Positions 8,443 through 15,577 of a stretch of DNA of 64,000 bases are shown piece after piece. The DNA is from an uncultured Bacilli bacterium (lineage in GTDB: Bacteria; Bacillota_I; Bacilli_A; RF39; UBA660), in assembly GCA_947631155.1 (NCBI GenBank), contig CANRKG010000001.1, forward strand, positions 1 through 64,000, given 5' to 3'. The notes below the pieces were generated by a model. The model made no database searches and was not told the origin of the DNA. It worked only from the letters and a program-made list of their open reading frames with translations. Position 1 is the stretch's first letter. Each line of letters starts with the position of its first letter. Position numbers and translations under genes: made by a program.

Positions 8443-9192
8443 TTAAATTATTTCTGTATCATCATCTGAATCCTTTTCTGTTTTTTGTTTTATTTCCTTT
8501 GGTTCAATAATTTCTATATACTCATTATTTTTTAATTCTTTTTTTTGTTTTTTATTATCTTTTTTACCAGTAAAACTATTTCTAACCGTTTTTATAACTT
8601 TAATAATATCATAGATAATAACTCCCAAACAAGGAATCACAATTAATAAAATCCAACCATAAAATCTAGTTAAAAAATATTGTATATATCCAATCTTAGG
8701 AATTTTCAATATTACTTTTCCATAAATGCTGTCATAAGAAACTAAAGCATCATCTTCCGTATTATTATTATCTCCTTTAGTTCTAAAATAAACAGCACCA
8801 TTTTTTGCCTTCTCTATTCCTACAATCCTATGAGTTATTGTTAATCCCGAATATCTTGGATCATTTGAGGTAAAAGTTATAATATCTCCAATCTTTAATT
8901 CATTTTCTTCTTTTCTTTGTATAATAATTGCATCTTCTACATTAATAGTTGGTACCATACTAGGGCTTATTATTATATAAGCTCCAAATAGTGGCTGTTT
9001 AGATACTCCATTTTTTATATTTCTTTGTAAATCTATAAAATATAACGCGAATAATAAAGCCACTAAAAATAAGATTATAAGTAAGGAGTATAAAATAACT
9101 TTAGCAATAAAATGATATATTTTATATAAAACTTGCAATTTACTTTTCTTTGGTTTAGTATTTGCATTTATATTTGTTTCATCTGTTATCAT
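8443..9192 (-). CDS. SipW-type (ER/archaeal-type) signal peptidase I
   Basis: 249 residues with membrane helices at about 30-54 and 178-199. IISPSMVPT carries the catalytic Ser78, and TITHRIVG carries His121 where the bacterial P-type enzyme has Lys; RTKGDNN provides the conserved Asp. This Ser-His arrangement defines the SipW/ER class (S26B), which in Bacillus matures TasA and TapA. The C-terminus is a long Lys/Glu-rich cytoplasmic tail. GGAGGAGG lies ten bases before the ATG. It has its own promoter and sits downstream of three candidate substrates. Confidence 0.92.
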   Translation of the reverse strand: MITDETNINANTKPKKSKLQVLYKIYHFIAKVILYSLLIILFLVALLFALYFIDLQRNIKNGVSKQPLFGAYIIISPSMVPTINVEDAIIIQRKEENELKIGDIITFTSNDPRYSGLTITHRIVGIEKAKNGAVYFRTKGDNNNTEDDALVSYDSIYGKVILKIPKIGYIQYFLTRFYGWILLIVIPCLGVIIYDIIKVIKTVRNSFTGKKDNKKQKKELKNNEYIEIIEPKEIKQKTEKDSDDDTEII

Positions 9193-9227
9193 ATCACAAC
9201 TGCCTCCTCCTCTATCTTATATTATAT

Positions 9228-9256
9228 ATAATAGCACGATTCAAAGAAAAAGCCAA
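9228..9256 (-). promoter_or_regulatory. Promoter for the sipW-like operon
   Basis: On the minus strand TTGGCT (9251-9256) and TATTAT (9228-9233) are 17 bp apart, with an overlapping TATAAT a few bases further. The peptidase ATG is at 9192. Confidence 0.6.
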
Positions 9257-9257
9257 T

Positions 9258-9280
9258 AAAAAAGGAAGATATTTCCTCCT
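9258..9280 (-). terminator. Weak terminator after the third TasA-like gene
   Basis: On the minus strand the stem AGGAA/TTCCT with a five-base loop is followed by TTTTTT, immediately after the stop codon at 9284. The short stem suggests partial read-through into the sipW-like gene. Confidence 0.5.
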
Positions 9281-9283
9281 GAT

Positions 9284-9919
9284 TTATTCCATAATAGCTT
9301 TTACATCAACTTTAACTTTGAAAGTTCTAGAAATTTCATCTATCTCTGCATTTGAATCTAGCCACATTCTTAAAATAAATTTATCTGTTTGCTGCTTTGT
9401 ATCTATTCCGTCATTATAAAAACTTCCTGTATATAATACCTTATTAGTATCATCTTCTTCTAAAAAATTAGGTAACGTACTAAAAATAGTTGGTTTTAGT
9501 ACAGTTTCATATTGGCTGCCATCTTCCTTTTCTAGATAAATTTTAATTTGATTAGCATTTAATTGTCGTTGGACTGGTATTTTTGGTAGACCATTTTCAA
9601 ATTCATTAGTTATATTTTTTGCTATTACTTGATAATTTATTTTCGCATTACCAGAAATTTTAGCAGATAGCTGGAAATCAAAATATTCTTGTTGTTGTTT
9701 ACCAACATCATCAATAGTTGGTAGAGCGTTTTTTATACTAATGACATTAGTTATTCCCTCTACATATGACATTGAAATTGCGCCTGTATTTATTACATTT
9801 TCTTTTTTAGAATTAGAAGTAAAAACAAAAACAGCATATGATATACCAACAATAGCTACTAACAAAAGAGCAATTGCTAATACAGATAAAACTATTCTCC
9901 TTGAATCTGCTTGTTCCAT
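9284..9919 (-). CDS. TasA-like secreted protein, SipW-type signal (third of three)
   Basis: 211 residues. A short basic N-terminus and a hydrophobic helix at about 9-31 ending GISYAVF form a SipW-type signal. The mature part begins with TGAISMSYVEG and carries ALPTIDDVGK and EYFDF at about 65-82; it ends with a FILRMWLDS motif and a terminal beta-rich segment. The two upstream neighbours share the pattern (ALP..D..GK, a Y-aromatic-D motif, and LR.W near the C-terminus). The layout resembles camelysin/TasA fibre proteins, but similarity outside the signal is only by pattern. GGGTGAT precedes the ATG; the gene lies 9 bp behind its paralogue. Confidence 0.75.
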   Translation of the reverse strand: MEQADSRRIVLSVLAIALLLVAIVGISYAVFVFTSNSKKENVINTGAISMSYVEGITNVISIKNALPTIDDVGKQQQEYFDFQLSAKISGNAKINYQVIAKNITNEFENGLPKIPVQRQLNANQIKIYLEKEDGSQYETVLKPTIFSTLPNFLEEDDTNKVLYTGSFYNDGIDTKQQTDKFILRMWLDSNAEIDEISRTFKVKVDVKAIME

Positions 9920-9928
9920 AACATCACC

Positions 9929-10528
9929 CTATTCATTAATTTTTGCATTTAGTTTTGTTTTGAAATTTCTTTCGATATTATCTATTTCATACTCTTCAGA
10001 AACCCATAAACGTAACCTAAACTTTTTAGAAAAGTCCTTCGAAAATTCACCACTATATATTATTTTAGCATCTTGTTCATTAGATGATTCTTTTAATTCA
10101 TTAAATTTAGTAACTGGTAATAATTCTGTTTCTACTTCTTCTCCATCTGTAACATAAGCTTTAACGTATTTTGGATCTAGTTTAGGTTCATCTGATAAAT
10201 TTAAGGCATAAATTTCATAGACACCATTACAAGGTCCTTGACAGTCACATGATAAACTAATATCATAATAACCTTGATCATATCCTGGAAATATTCCCGA
10301 TGTTAATTTCTTTCCTATTTCATCACTAATTGGTAAGGCTGACGTTATTGATATAGGTGTTTCTTCATTGAAAGAACAAGTAATTGCTTTTGTTCCAATA
10401 ACATTAGAAGTATTACCCTCGCGTTGATAATAAAATATTGAATAAGAACTTCCAATCACCATAATCATTAATATAGAAATCAATATAACAATAAAAATTT
10501 GTTTTTTAGTTGTTTTATTTTTTTTCAT
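9929..10528 (-). CDS. TasA-like secreted protein with Cys cluster (second of three)
   Basis: 199 residues from the ATG at 10528, which has AAGGGG about seven bases upstream; a longer frame from 10564 overlaps the preceding gene and lacks a ribosome site. The N-terminal signal ends GSSYSIFYYQ. The family motifs are present: ALPISDEIGK, GYYDISL, and FRLRLWVSEEYEID at the C-terminus. Unlike its paralogues it carries four Cys in the mature part, one in ITCSF and three in LSCDCQGPCNG, suggesting disulfides or a metal site outside the cell. Role inferred from the cluster. Confidence 0.75.
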   Translation of the reverse strand: MKKNKTTKKQIFIVILISILMIMVIGSSYSIFYYQREGNTSNVIGTKAITCSFNEETPISITSALPISDEIGKKLTSGIFPGYDQGYYDISLSCDCQGPCNGVYEIYALNLSDEPKLDPKYVKAYVTDGEEVETELLPVTKFNELKESSNEQDAKIIYSGEFSKDFSKKFRLRLWVSEEYEIDNIERNFKTKLNAKINE

Positions 10529-10541
10529 AGATATCCCCTTA

Positions 10542-11159
10542 TTATAAAATTTTTCCATATACATTTATTTTTATAGCATATTTTTTTACTGCATCAATAT
10601 TTGTTTTCTCATCAACCCACATTCTTAGTCTATAATTATCTGTTCCGCTTGTCTTCTTTTTAACTTTTAATAGTACCATTGATCCCGAAGGAGATCCAAT
10701 TGTAGTCTTTTCAGTAATAGGTATAAAATTTTGAGGAGCTAATATTTGTTCATATGTTCCACTAACTTGTTTTTCTAAATAAATTTTTACTTCGTTATCT
10801 TTTAAGGTAGAAGTTGCATCTTTTACTGCAGCAATTTCATAATATACAGGCGTATTTTGAACTATTTTGGTTGTTACTGTAAAATCAAAGTATTCTCCAG
10901 GGGCTTTTAATAATTTACCAACATCATCATTGATTGGACTTGCATTTTCTATAGAAATACCATTATTGGATTCTGTATATTTCATTGAAACATTTTCTAC
11001 TGTATCTACAGCAGAATCCTTAACCTGTTCCATTTTAATATAAGTAGAAAATGAAATTCCGATTACGAACAATACTAATATAATAATAAATAAAAGAGAA
11101 ATAACAATTTTTCGAAAATATTTTTTTTCTTCTACTTCTTCTTGTGTTTCGTTTTTCAT
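10542..11159 (-). CDS. TasA-like secreted protein (first of three)
   Basis: 205 residues. An acidic N-terminus (QEEVEEKKYF), unusual for a signal, precedes a hydrophobic helix at about 16-36 ending GISFSTY. The mature region has ASPINDDVGK, GEYFDFTV, TPVYYEIAAV and the C-terminal YRLRMWVDEKTNID shared with its two downstream paralogues. AGAGGTG precedes the ATG. It is the first gene of the cluster; a TATAAT lies about 40 bp upstream but without a clear -35. Probably a structural subunit matured by the SipW-type peptidase encoded downstream. Confidence 0.75.
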   Translation of the reverse strand: MKNETQEEVEEKKYFRKIVISLLFIIILVLFVIGISFSTYIKMEQVKDSAVDTVENVSMKYTESNNGISIENASPINDDVGKLLKAPGEYFDFTVTTKIVQNTPVYYEIAAVKDATSTLKDNEVKIYLEKQVSGTYEQILAPQNFIPITEKTTIGSPSGSMVLLKVKKKTSGTDNYRLRMWVDEKTNIDAVKKYAIKINVYGKIL

Positions 11160-11216
11160 TTAATACACCTCTTTTAATGAAACCTTCCTAATTATAATTA
11201 AACATTACCATACTTA

Positions 11217-11969
11217 TTATTTTAAGTCAAATAATTCATAACAGTTTTTAGTGGTTAATTTAGCTACTTCTGCAATTGGTAAATTCTTTATAGATGATAT
11301 TTTTTCAGCAATAATTGGAATGTATTTGGGACTGTTTGTACTTCCCCTAAAAGGACTAGGTGTTAAATAGGGACTATCTGTTTCTAAAACAATATTTTCC
11401 ATAGGAATTTTTGAAATTACTGTTGCTAAATTACTATTTTTAAAAGTAACAACTCCTCCTATTCCTAGTTTAAATCCCATTTTTATATATATTTGAGCTG
11501 TTTCTAAACTACCTGAAAAACAATGAATAACCCCCTTAACTTTATACTTCTTTAATATTTCAATCGTATCTTGCGTAGCATCCCTACTATGTATAACAAC
11601 TGGCATATTTAATCTTTGTGCTATAATTAATTGTTCTTCAAATAGTTTTTTTTGTTTTTCTTTATCGGTCGGATAATGATAATCTAAACCTATTTCACCA
11701 ACACCAATAATTTTTTTATTTTGTTTTAATAATTGTTCTAATTTTTTTAAATCATTAGTCGTTATTTTATCAATTTGATCAGGATGAAAACCAAAGGTTG
11801 CATATAAACAATTATATTTATCTATTAATTGTAATGATTCATCAATATCATCCTTTTCACAACATGATAATATCATTTGATTAACTTTATTACTTAAACA
11901 TTCGTTTATAATATCTTCTATATTATTATAGTATTTATTAGAAATATGACAATGAGTATCAATAAACAT
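11217..11969 (-). CDS. tatD: TatD-family metal-dependent DNase
   Basis: 250 residues from the ATG at 11969, where GAGGTGA is well placed; a longer frame from 12017 adds a hydrophobic stretch that is not family-like. Metal-ligand motifs are all present: DTHCHIS at the N-terminus, GEIGLDYHY, VVIHSRDA, VIHCFSGS and LETDSPYLTPSPFRG. Family members are Mg-dependent 3'-5' exonucleases acting in DNA quality control. It follows metG as in B. subtilis (metS-yabD). Confidence 0.95.
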   Translation of the reverse strand: MFIDTHCHISNKYYNNIEDIINECLSNKVNQMILSCCEKDDIDESLQLIDKYNCLYATFGFHPDQIDKITTNDLKKLEQLLKQNKKIIGVGEIGLDYHYPTDKEKQKKLFEEQLIIAQRLNMPVVIHSRDATQDTIEILKKYKVKGVIHCFSGSLETAQIYIKMGFKLGIGGVVTFKNSNLATVISKIPMENIVLETDSPYLTPSPFRGSTNSPKYIPIIAEKISSIKNLPIAEVAKLTTKNCYELFDLK

Positions 11970-12024
11970 AAACTTCACCTCTATCATTAGATTAAAATAA
12001 AAAAATATCAGTGTCAATGATATT

Positions 12025-12207
12025 TTAAATGGTGTGCCTTCTATGTAGTTTTAATCTAATGTAGTAAAATGTAACTAATAAAAAATACGATACATCCAAA
12101 TAATTTTTATATTTAACTATAGCAATTATAAATATAATTGAAAATAGAAAATAAAAATTATCCACGGTTAAAAGTTTAAAAACTTTTTCTTGGATATCAT
12201 CTTGCAT
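12025..12207 (-). CDS. Small hydrophobic protein between metG and tatD, unknown
   Basis: 60 residues: an acidic N-terminus (MQDDIQEKVFKLL), two hydrophobic stretches (about 16-31 and 38-48) and a basic tail (RLKLHRRHTI), consistent with a small two-helix membrane protein. GGAG lies about 13 bases upstream of the ATG, which is far. No recognised family. It follows the metG terminator and may be read through with tatD. It could be a chance ORF. Confidence 0.4.
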   Translation of the reverse strand: MQDDIQEKVFKLLTVDNFYFLFSIIFIIAIVKYKNYLDVSYFLLVTFYYIRLKLHRRHTI

Positions 12208-12264
12208 AGAAATAAGTCTACTCCTTTCATATTTTTTGTTAACGCACTACCATAAAAATATAAC

Positions 12265-12303
12265 ATAAAAAGATGAGTTTTGTTTACATAAAATACTCAT
12301 CTT
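12265..12303 (-). terminator. Terminator of metG
   Basis: On the minus strand AAGATGAGT (12295-12303) pairs with ACTCATCTT (12270-12278) across a 16-base loop whose ends can also pair, followed by a U run (12266-12270). It lies directly after the metG stop. Confidence 0.8.
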
Positions 12304-12310
12304 TACAATT

Positions 12311-13849
12311 TTATACATTTTCCTTTAAAATTTGGTCCTTATCAATTCTCTTAAATAATGGTGTTGGTTCTTTTAATTCATATTTATTATTATCTAAATA
12401 TGCGCTTTCTTTTTGATAATTATTAATTTGTTCTAATATCTTAGTAGATGTTTCTGGTAAATATGGTTCTAAACAAAGAGCACTTACTCTAATTGATTCT
12501 AACAAATTATATATAACTGTCTCTAGTCTATCTTTTTGGTTTGTATCTTTAGCTAAAATCCAAGGTGTTGTCTCATCAATGTATTTATTACTTAATCTCA
12601 ATAAATTAAATATTTCACTGATAGAACTACTTACTTCTAATTTATTCATTTTAGCATCAATTTTTTTATCTAAATCATTTATTGCTTTAATTAAATTATC
12701 ATCAACAGATTCTTGTTTTTGCTTATTATTAACAATTCCTTCAAAATATTTATTTCCCATAGTTATAGTTCTTTGAACTAAATTACCAAGAACATTGGCC
12801 AAGTCACCATTAATTCTTTCAATTAACAATTCATATGTAATATTCCCATCACTTGCATATGGAATTTCATGAAGTAAATAATAACGAACAGCATCAACTC
12901 CAAATAAATTAACTAATTCATCAGCATAAATTATATTGCCTTTACTTTTACTCATTTTATCATCACTCATTAATAACCAAGGATGACCAAAAATTTGTTT
13001 TGGTAATTCCAAATCTAATGACCACAAAAAGCAAGGCCAATAAATTGAATGAAATCTTACTATATCTTTTCCAATTAAATGTAAATCTGCCGGCCAATAT
13101 TTTTTAAACATTTCATCTTGGGTATCCACATCATAGCCGATATTAGTAATATAGTTAGTTAAAGCATCTAACCAAACATAAACAACATGTTTAGGATCCA
13201 TATCAACAGGAATTCCCCATGAAAATGATGTTCTAGAAACACATAAATCCTGTAATCCTGGTTTAATAAAATTGTTTAACATTTCATTTTTTCTTGATTC
13301 CGGCTGAATAAATTCTGGATGTTCTTCTATATACTGTTCTAATTTTTTTTGATATTTAGATAATCTAAAGAAATATGCTTCTTCATGAGATTCATGAACA
13401 TCGCGACCACAATCTGGACATTTTCCATCTACTAATTGTGATTCAGTCCAAAAAGATTCACATGGAGTACAATATAATCCTACATATTCTCCTTTATAAA
13501 TATCTCCTTTATCATACATTTTCTGAAAAATATGTTTAACTACTTTCTCATGTTTAGGATCCGTAGTTCTAACAAAATTATCATAACTTGTATTCATTAA
13601 ATCCCAAATTTCTTTTATTTGTGAAGAGATTTTATCTACAAATTCTTGAGGTTTTAAATTTTCCTCTTTGGCTTTTAATTCTATCTTTTCACCATGTTCA
13701 TCAGTTCCTGTTTGAAAATAAACATCATAGCCTTTTAATCTTTTATATCTAGCTATGGCATCTGCTAAAACTATTTCATATGTATTACCTATATGAGGTT
13801 TACCAGAAGTATAAGCAATTGCGGTTGAAATATAATATTTTTCTTTCAT
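12311..13849 (-). CDS. metG: Methionyl-tRNA synthetase (short form)
   Basis: 512 residues from the ATG at 13849 (AAGGAG eight bases upstream). Class I motifs: YTSGKPHIGNTY, a HIGH variant at about 13-24, and DDKMSKSKGN at about 295. Cys127, Cys130, Cys144 and Cys147 (CTPC and CPDC) form the zinc knuckle. The protein ends soon after the anticodon-binding helical domain; the C-terminal tRNA-binding/dimerisation domain found in the 664-residue B. subtilis enzyme is missing. It is governed by a Met T-box leader upstream and ends at a clear terminator. Confidence 0.97.
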   Translation of the reverse strand: MKEKYYISTAIAYTSGKPHIGNTYEIVLADAIARYKRLKGYDVYFQTGTDEHGEKIELKAKEENLKPQEFVDKISSQIKEIWDLMNTSYDNFVRTTDPKHEKVVKHIFQKMYDKGDIYKGEYVGLYCTPCESFWTESQLVDGKCPDCGRDVHESHEEAYFFRLSKYQKKLEQYIEEHPEFIQPESRKNEMLNNFIKPGLQDLCVSRTSFSWGIPVDMDPKHVVYVWLDALTNYITNIGYDVDTQDEMFKKYWPADLHLIGKDIVRFHSIYWPCFLWSLDLELPKQIFGHPWLLMSDDKMSKSKGNIIYADELVNLFGVDAVRYYLLHEIPYASDGNITYELLIERINGDLANVLGNLVQRTITMGNKYFEGIVNNKQKQESVDDNLIKAINDLDKKIDAKMNKLEVSSSISEIFNLLRLSNKYIDETTPWILAKDTNQKDRLETVIYNLLESIRVSALCLEPYLPETSTKILEQINNYQKESAYLDNNKYELKEPTPLFKRIDKDQILKENV

Positions 13850-14154
13850 TAAACTCACTCCTTGTATATATATTGAAAATTCTTAATATTATATGCTTTT
13901 ATGATTATAAACACTATTTAATAAAAAAACTATTATAACATAAGGACGAATTTTTTTCCGTGGTACCACCTTATTTTATAATAGCTAATTATACACTCAT
14001 TATAGTTAACGCCTATATACGATTATACCTACCTATCGATATAATAGTTCCAAAGCCATCTTTTATAATCTTATATCCTTGTTTGCACCTACCACAAGGT
14101 CTCTTTAATATAAAGCATTATAAATCTCTTTTTCAAAACATTTCAATATAAGCC
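13850..14154 (-). promoter_or_regulatory. Methionine T-box leader of metG
   Basis: The minus-strand leader carries the T-box core AAGGTGGTACCACGG (13958-13972), which pairs with the NCCA end of uncharged tRNA. Upstream are Stem I elements: an AAAGAGACC AG-bulge region, a GGTAGGTGCAAAC distal-loop motif, and a likely specifier loop whose AUG (14057-14059) is followed by a purine, matching Met and the downstream gene. ATAAGG (13971-13976) can pair with CCTTAT (13939-13944), followed by a long U run, as the competing terminator. Uncharged tRNA-Met would be expected to raise metG expression. Confidence 0.85.
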
Positions 14155-14183
14155 ATTGTATCATATATTTCTTTATTCTTCAA
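14155..14183 (-). promoter_or_regulatory. Promoter of the metG T-box transcript
   Basis: On the minus strand TTGAAG (14178-14183) and TACAAT (14155-14160) are 17 bp apart, overlapping the end of spoVT and just upstream of the T-box Stem I. It places the transcript start near 14148. Confidence 0.6.
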
Positions 14184-14703
14184 TATGTTTTCCTAAAAAA
14201 TTGGAAGTCAAATTTGCCATTTTAACATCAGTATCATTAATATGTTCTTTTAAAGAAAATATAACAACCATTCCTATTACATCGCCATTCATAATAATTG
14301 GTGATAGAGTATAAGAACATTTTTCCTTATGATTATCTATAAATTCAACTTCCTCTATATTTTTTTCTACTACGATTTCTCTATTATTCAATTTTTGTTC
14401 TAAAAATTTTGATATTGTTTTATTCATATAGATGTTTTTTAAAACTCCGGAACTAGATATAACTTTATCTCTATCTGTAATTAGTACTTCTTTAGATATA
14501 ATAGGATTAATTGCATTAACTAAATCATCTGCGACATCATTTAAATCTGATATTGATGAATACTTTTTTAAAGCAATCATTTCATCTTCAACAAAGATTT
14601 CTAAAGATTCACCATCATGAATTCTTAGAGTTCTTCTCATTTCTTTAGGAATAACAATTCTTCCTAAATCATCTATTCTTCTAACTACACCAGTTGTTCT
14701 CAT
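14173..14703 (-). CDS. spoVT: SpoVT/AbrB-family transcription regulator
   Basis: 176 residues. Residues 1-50 (MRTTGVVRRIDDLGRIVIPK, then EMRRTLRIHDGESLEIFV) are a swapped-hairpin AbrB DNA-binding domain. The rest has the length and pattern of the SpoVT GAF-like effector domain. In B. subtilis SpoVT modulates forespore sigma-G genes and lies just after mfd, as here with one unknown gene between. GAGG precedes the ATG. Without a visible sporulation programme it may have another target; its retention is notable alongside bofA. Confidence 0.88.
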   Translation of the reverse strand: MRTTGVVRRIDDLGRIVIPKEMRRTLRIHDGESLEIFVEDEMIALKKYSSISDLNDVADDLVNAINPIISKEVLITDRDKVISSSGVLKNIYMNKTISKFLEQKLNNREIVVEKNIEEVEFIDNHKEKCSYTLSPIIMNGDVIGMVVIFSLKEHINDTDVKMANLTSNFLGKHIEE

Positions 14704-14839
14704 GATTATTCCTCACTTTCACCTATAAATATTATTTCTTATTTTTAAAAGTTTATACCTAATTCATTTAATAATTTATATTATTATTATAATATTTATT
14801 CATTAAAATTCCCTTGGTAAATATTTCCAAATAGTTAAC

Positions 14840-14868
14840 AAAAAAAAGATACTGTTTTCTAGTATCTT
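14840..14868 (-). terminator. Terminator after the unknown gene at 14.9-15.5 kb
   Basis: On the minus strand an 8-bp perfect stem AAGATACT/AGTATCTT (14861-14868 and 14846-14853, 7-base loop) is followed by seven U residues. It overlaps the stop codon at 14867 and ends the long dnaX-to-mfd gene series. Confidence 0.9.
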
Positions 14869-15526
14869 ATTTTTCATAATCAAATAGATGTGAGTTGTTT
14901 TTTGTAAATAAATATCGTTCTCCTTGTTCATTAATTCCACTAATAAGAGTTCTATCTTTTATCATGGTTTTCATAGAAATTGCATCTAATAACTGCTGCT
15001 GATAGGAACTTTTCATATATTTAATAAATTGCTTTGAGATAGAATCTTTTTTATCCTGTGATATTTCTTCTTTATAAATAGAATCTAAACTATCAGATAA
15101 AATATTAATATTATCAGTAACTTGGACTTTTATTTGTTTTTTTAGTTCTTTATTAACCTTTTCTATCTTTTTTTCATCAATAACTATTATTTCTGTTGTT
15201 CTTTTTGGTTCAAATTTATCAACTATTATTTTAAACTCATTTTGACGAATTTGTTCTAAAGATTCTAAATGACTTTTTAAATCTTTCCTAAATTTATTAA
15301 CCATTTGATTAAGTTTTTCTGTATTTAAGATTATTTTTTCTTTCTTTGCTAGAGATAAAAGCTTTGTTTTAATACTGTCCATTGAATCCAGTGGCGGTTT
15401 TTTAATTAAAGATAAAATATCTTCAATTAAGCCTTTAGTATTATTAGTAATTATTCCTTGAACTGCTTTTTTATAAGTTGTTAAATGCTGTTTTTTTAAT
15501 TCTTCTAACATTTCTTGATCAGTCAT
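14867..15526 (-). CDS. Unknown cytoplasmic, charged helical protein
   Basis: 219 residues from the ATG at 15526, with GGAGG seven bases upstream. No signal or membrane segment; strongly charged, with heptad-like helices at about 75-105 and 125-150, followed by a C-terminal ISGINEQGERYLFTKNNSHL region. I do not recognise a family. It lies between mfd and spoVT, adjacent genes in B. subtilis, and shares the mfd transcript up to a strong terminator. Confidence 0.7.
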   Translation of the reverse strand: MTDQEMLEELKKQHLTTYKKAVQGIITNNTKGLIEDILSLIKKPPLDSMDSIKTKLLSLAKKEKIILNTEKLNQMVNKFRKDLKSHLESLEQIRQNEFKIIVDKFEPKRTTEIIVIDEKKIEKVNKELKKQIKVQVTDNINILSDSLDSIYKEEISQDKKDSISKQFIKYMKSSYQQQLLDAISMKTMIKDRTLISGINEQGERYLFTKNNSHLFDYEK

Positions 15527-15577
15527 ACTGCATCCTCCTGTACTCAACTATATACAAGAATAACAATTCAAAATTTT

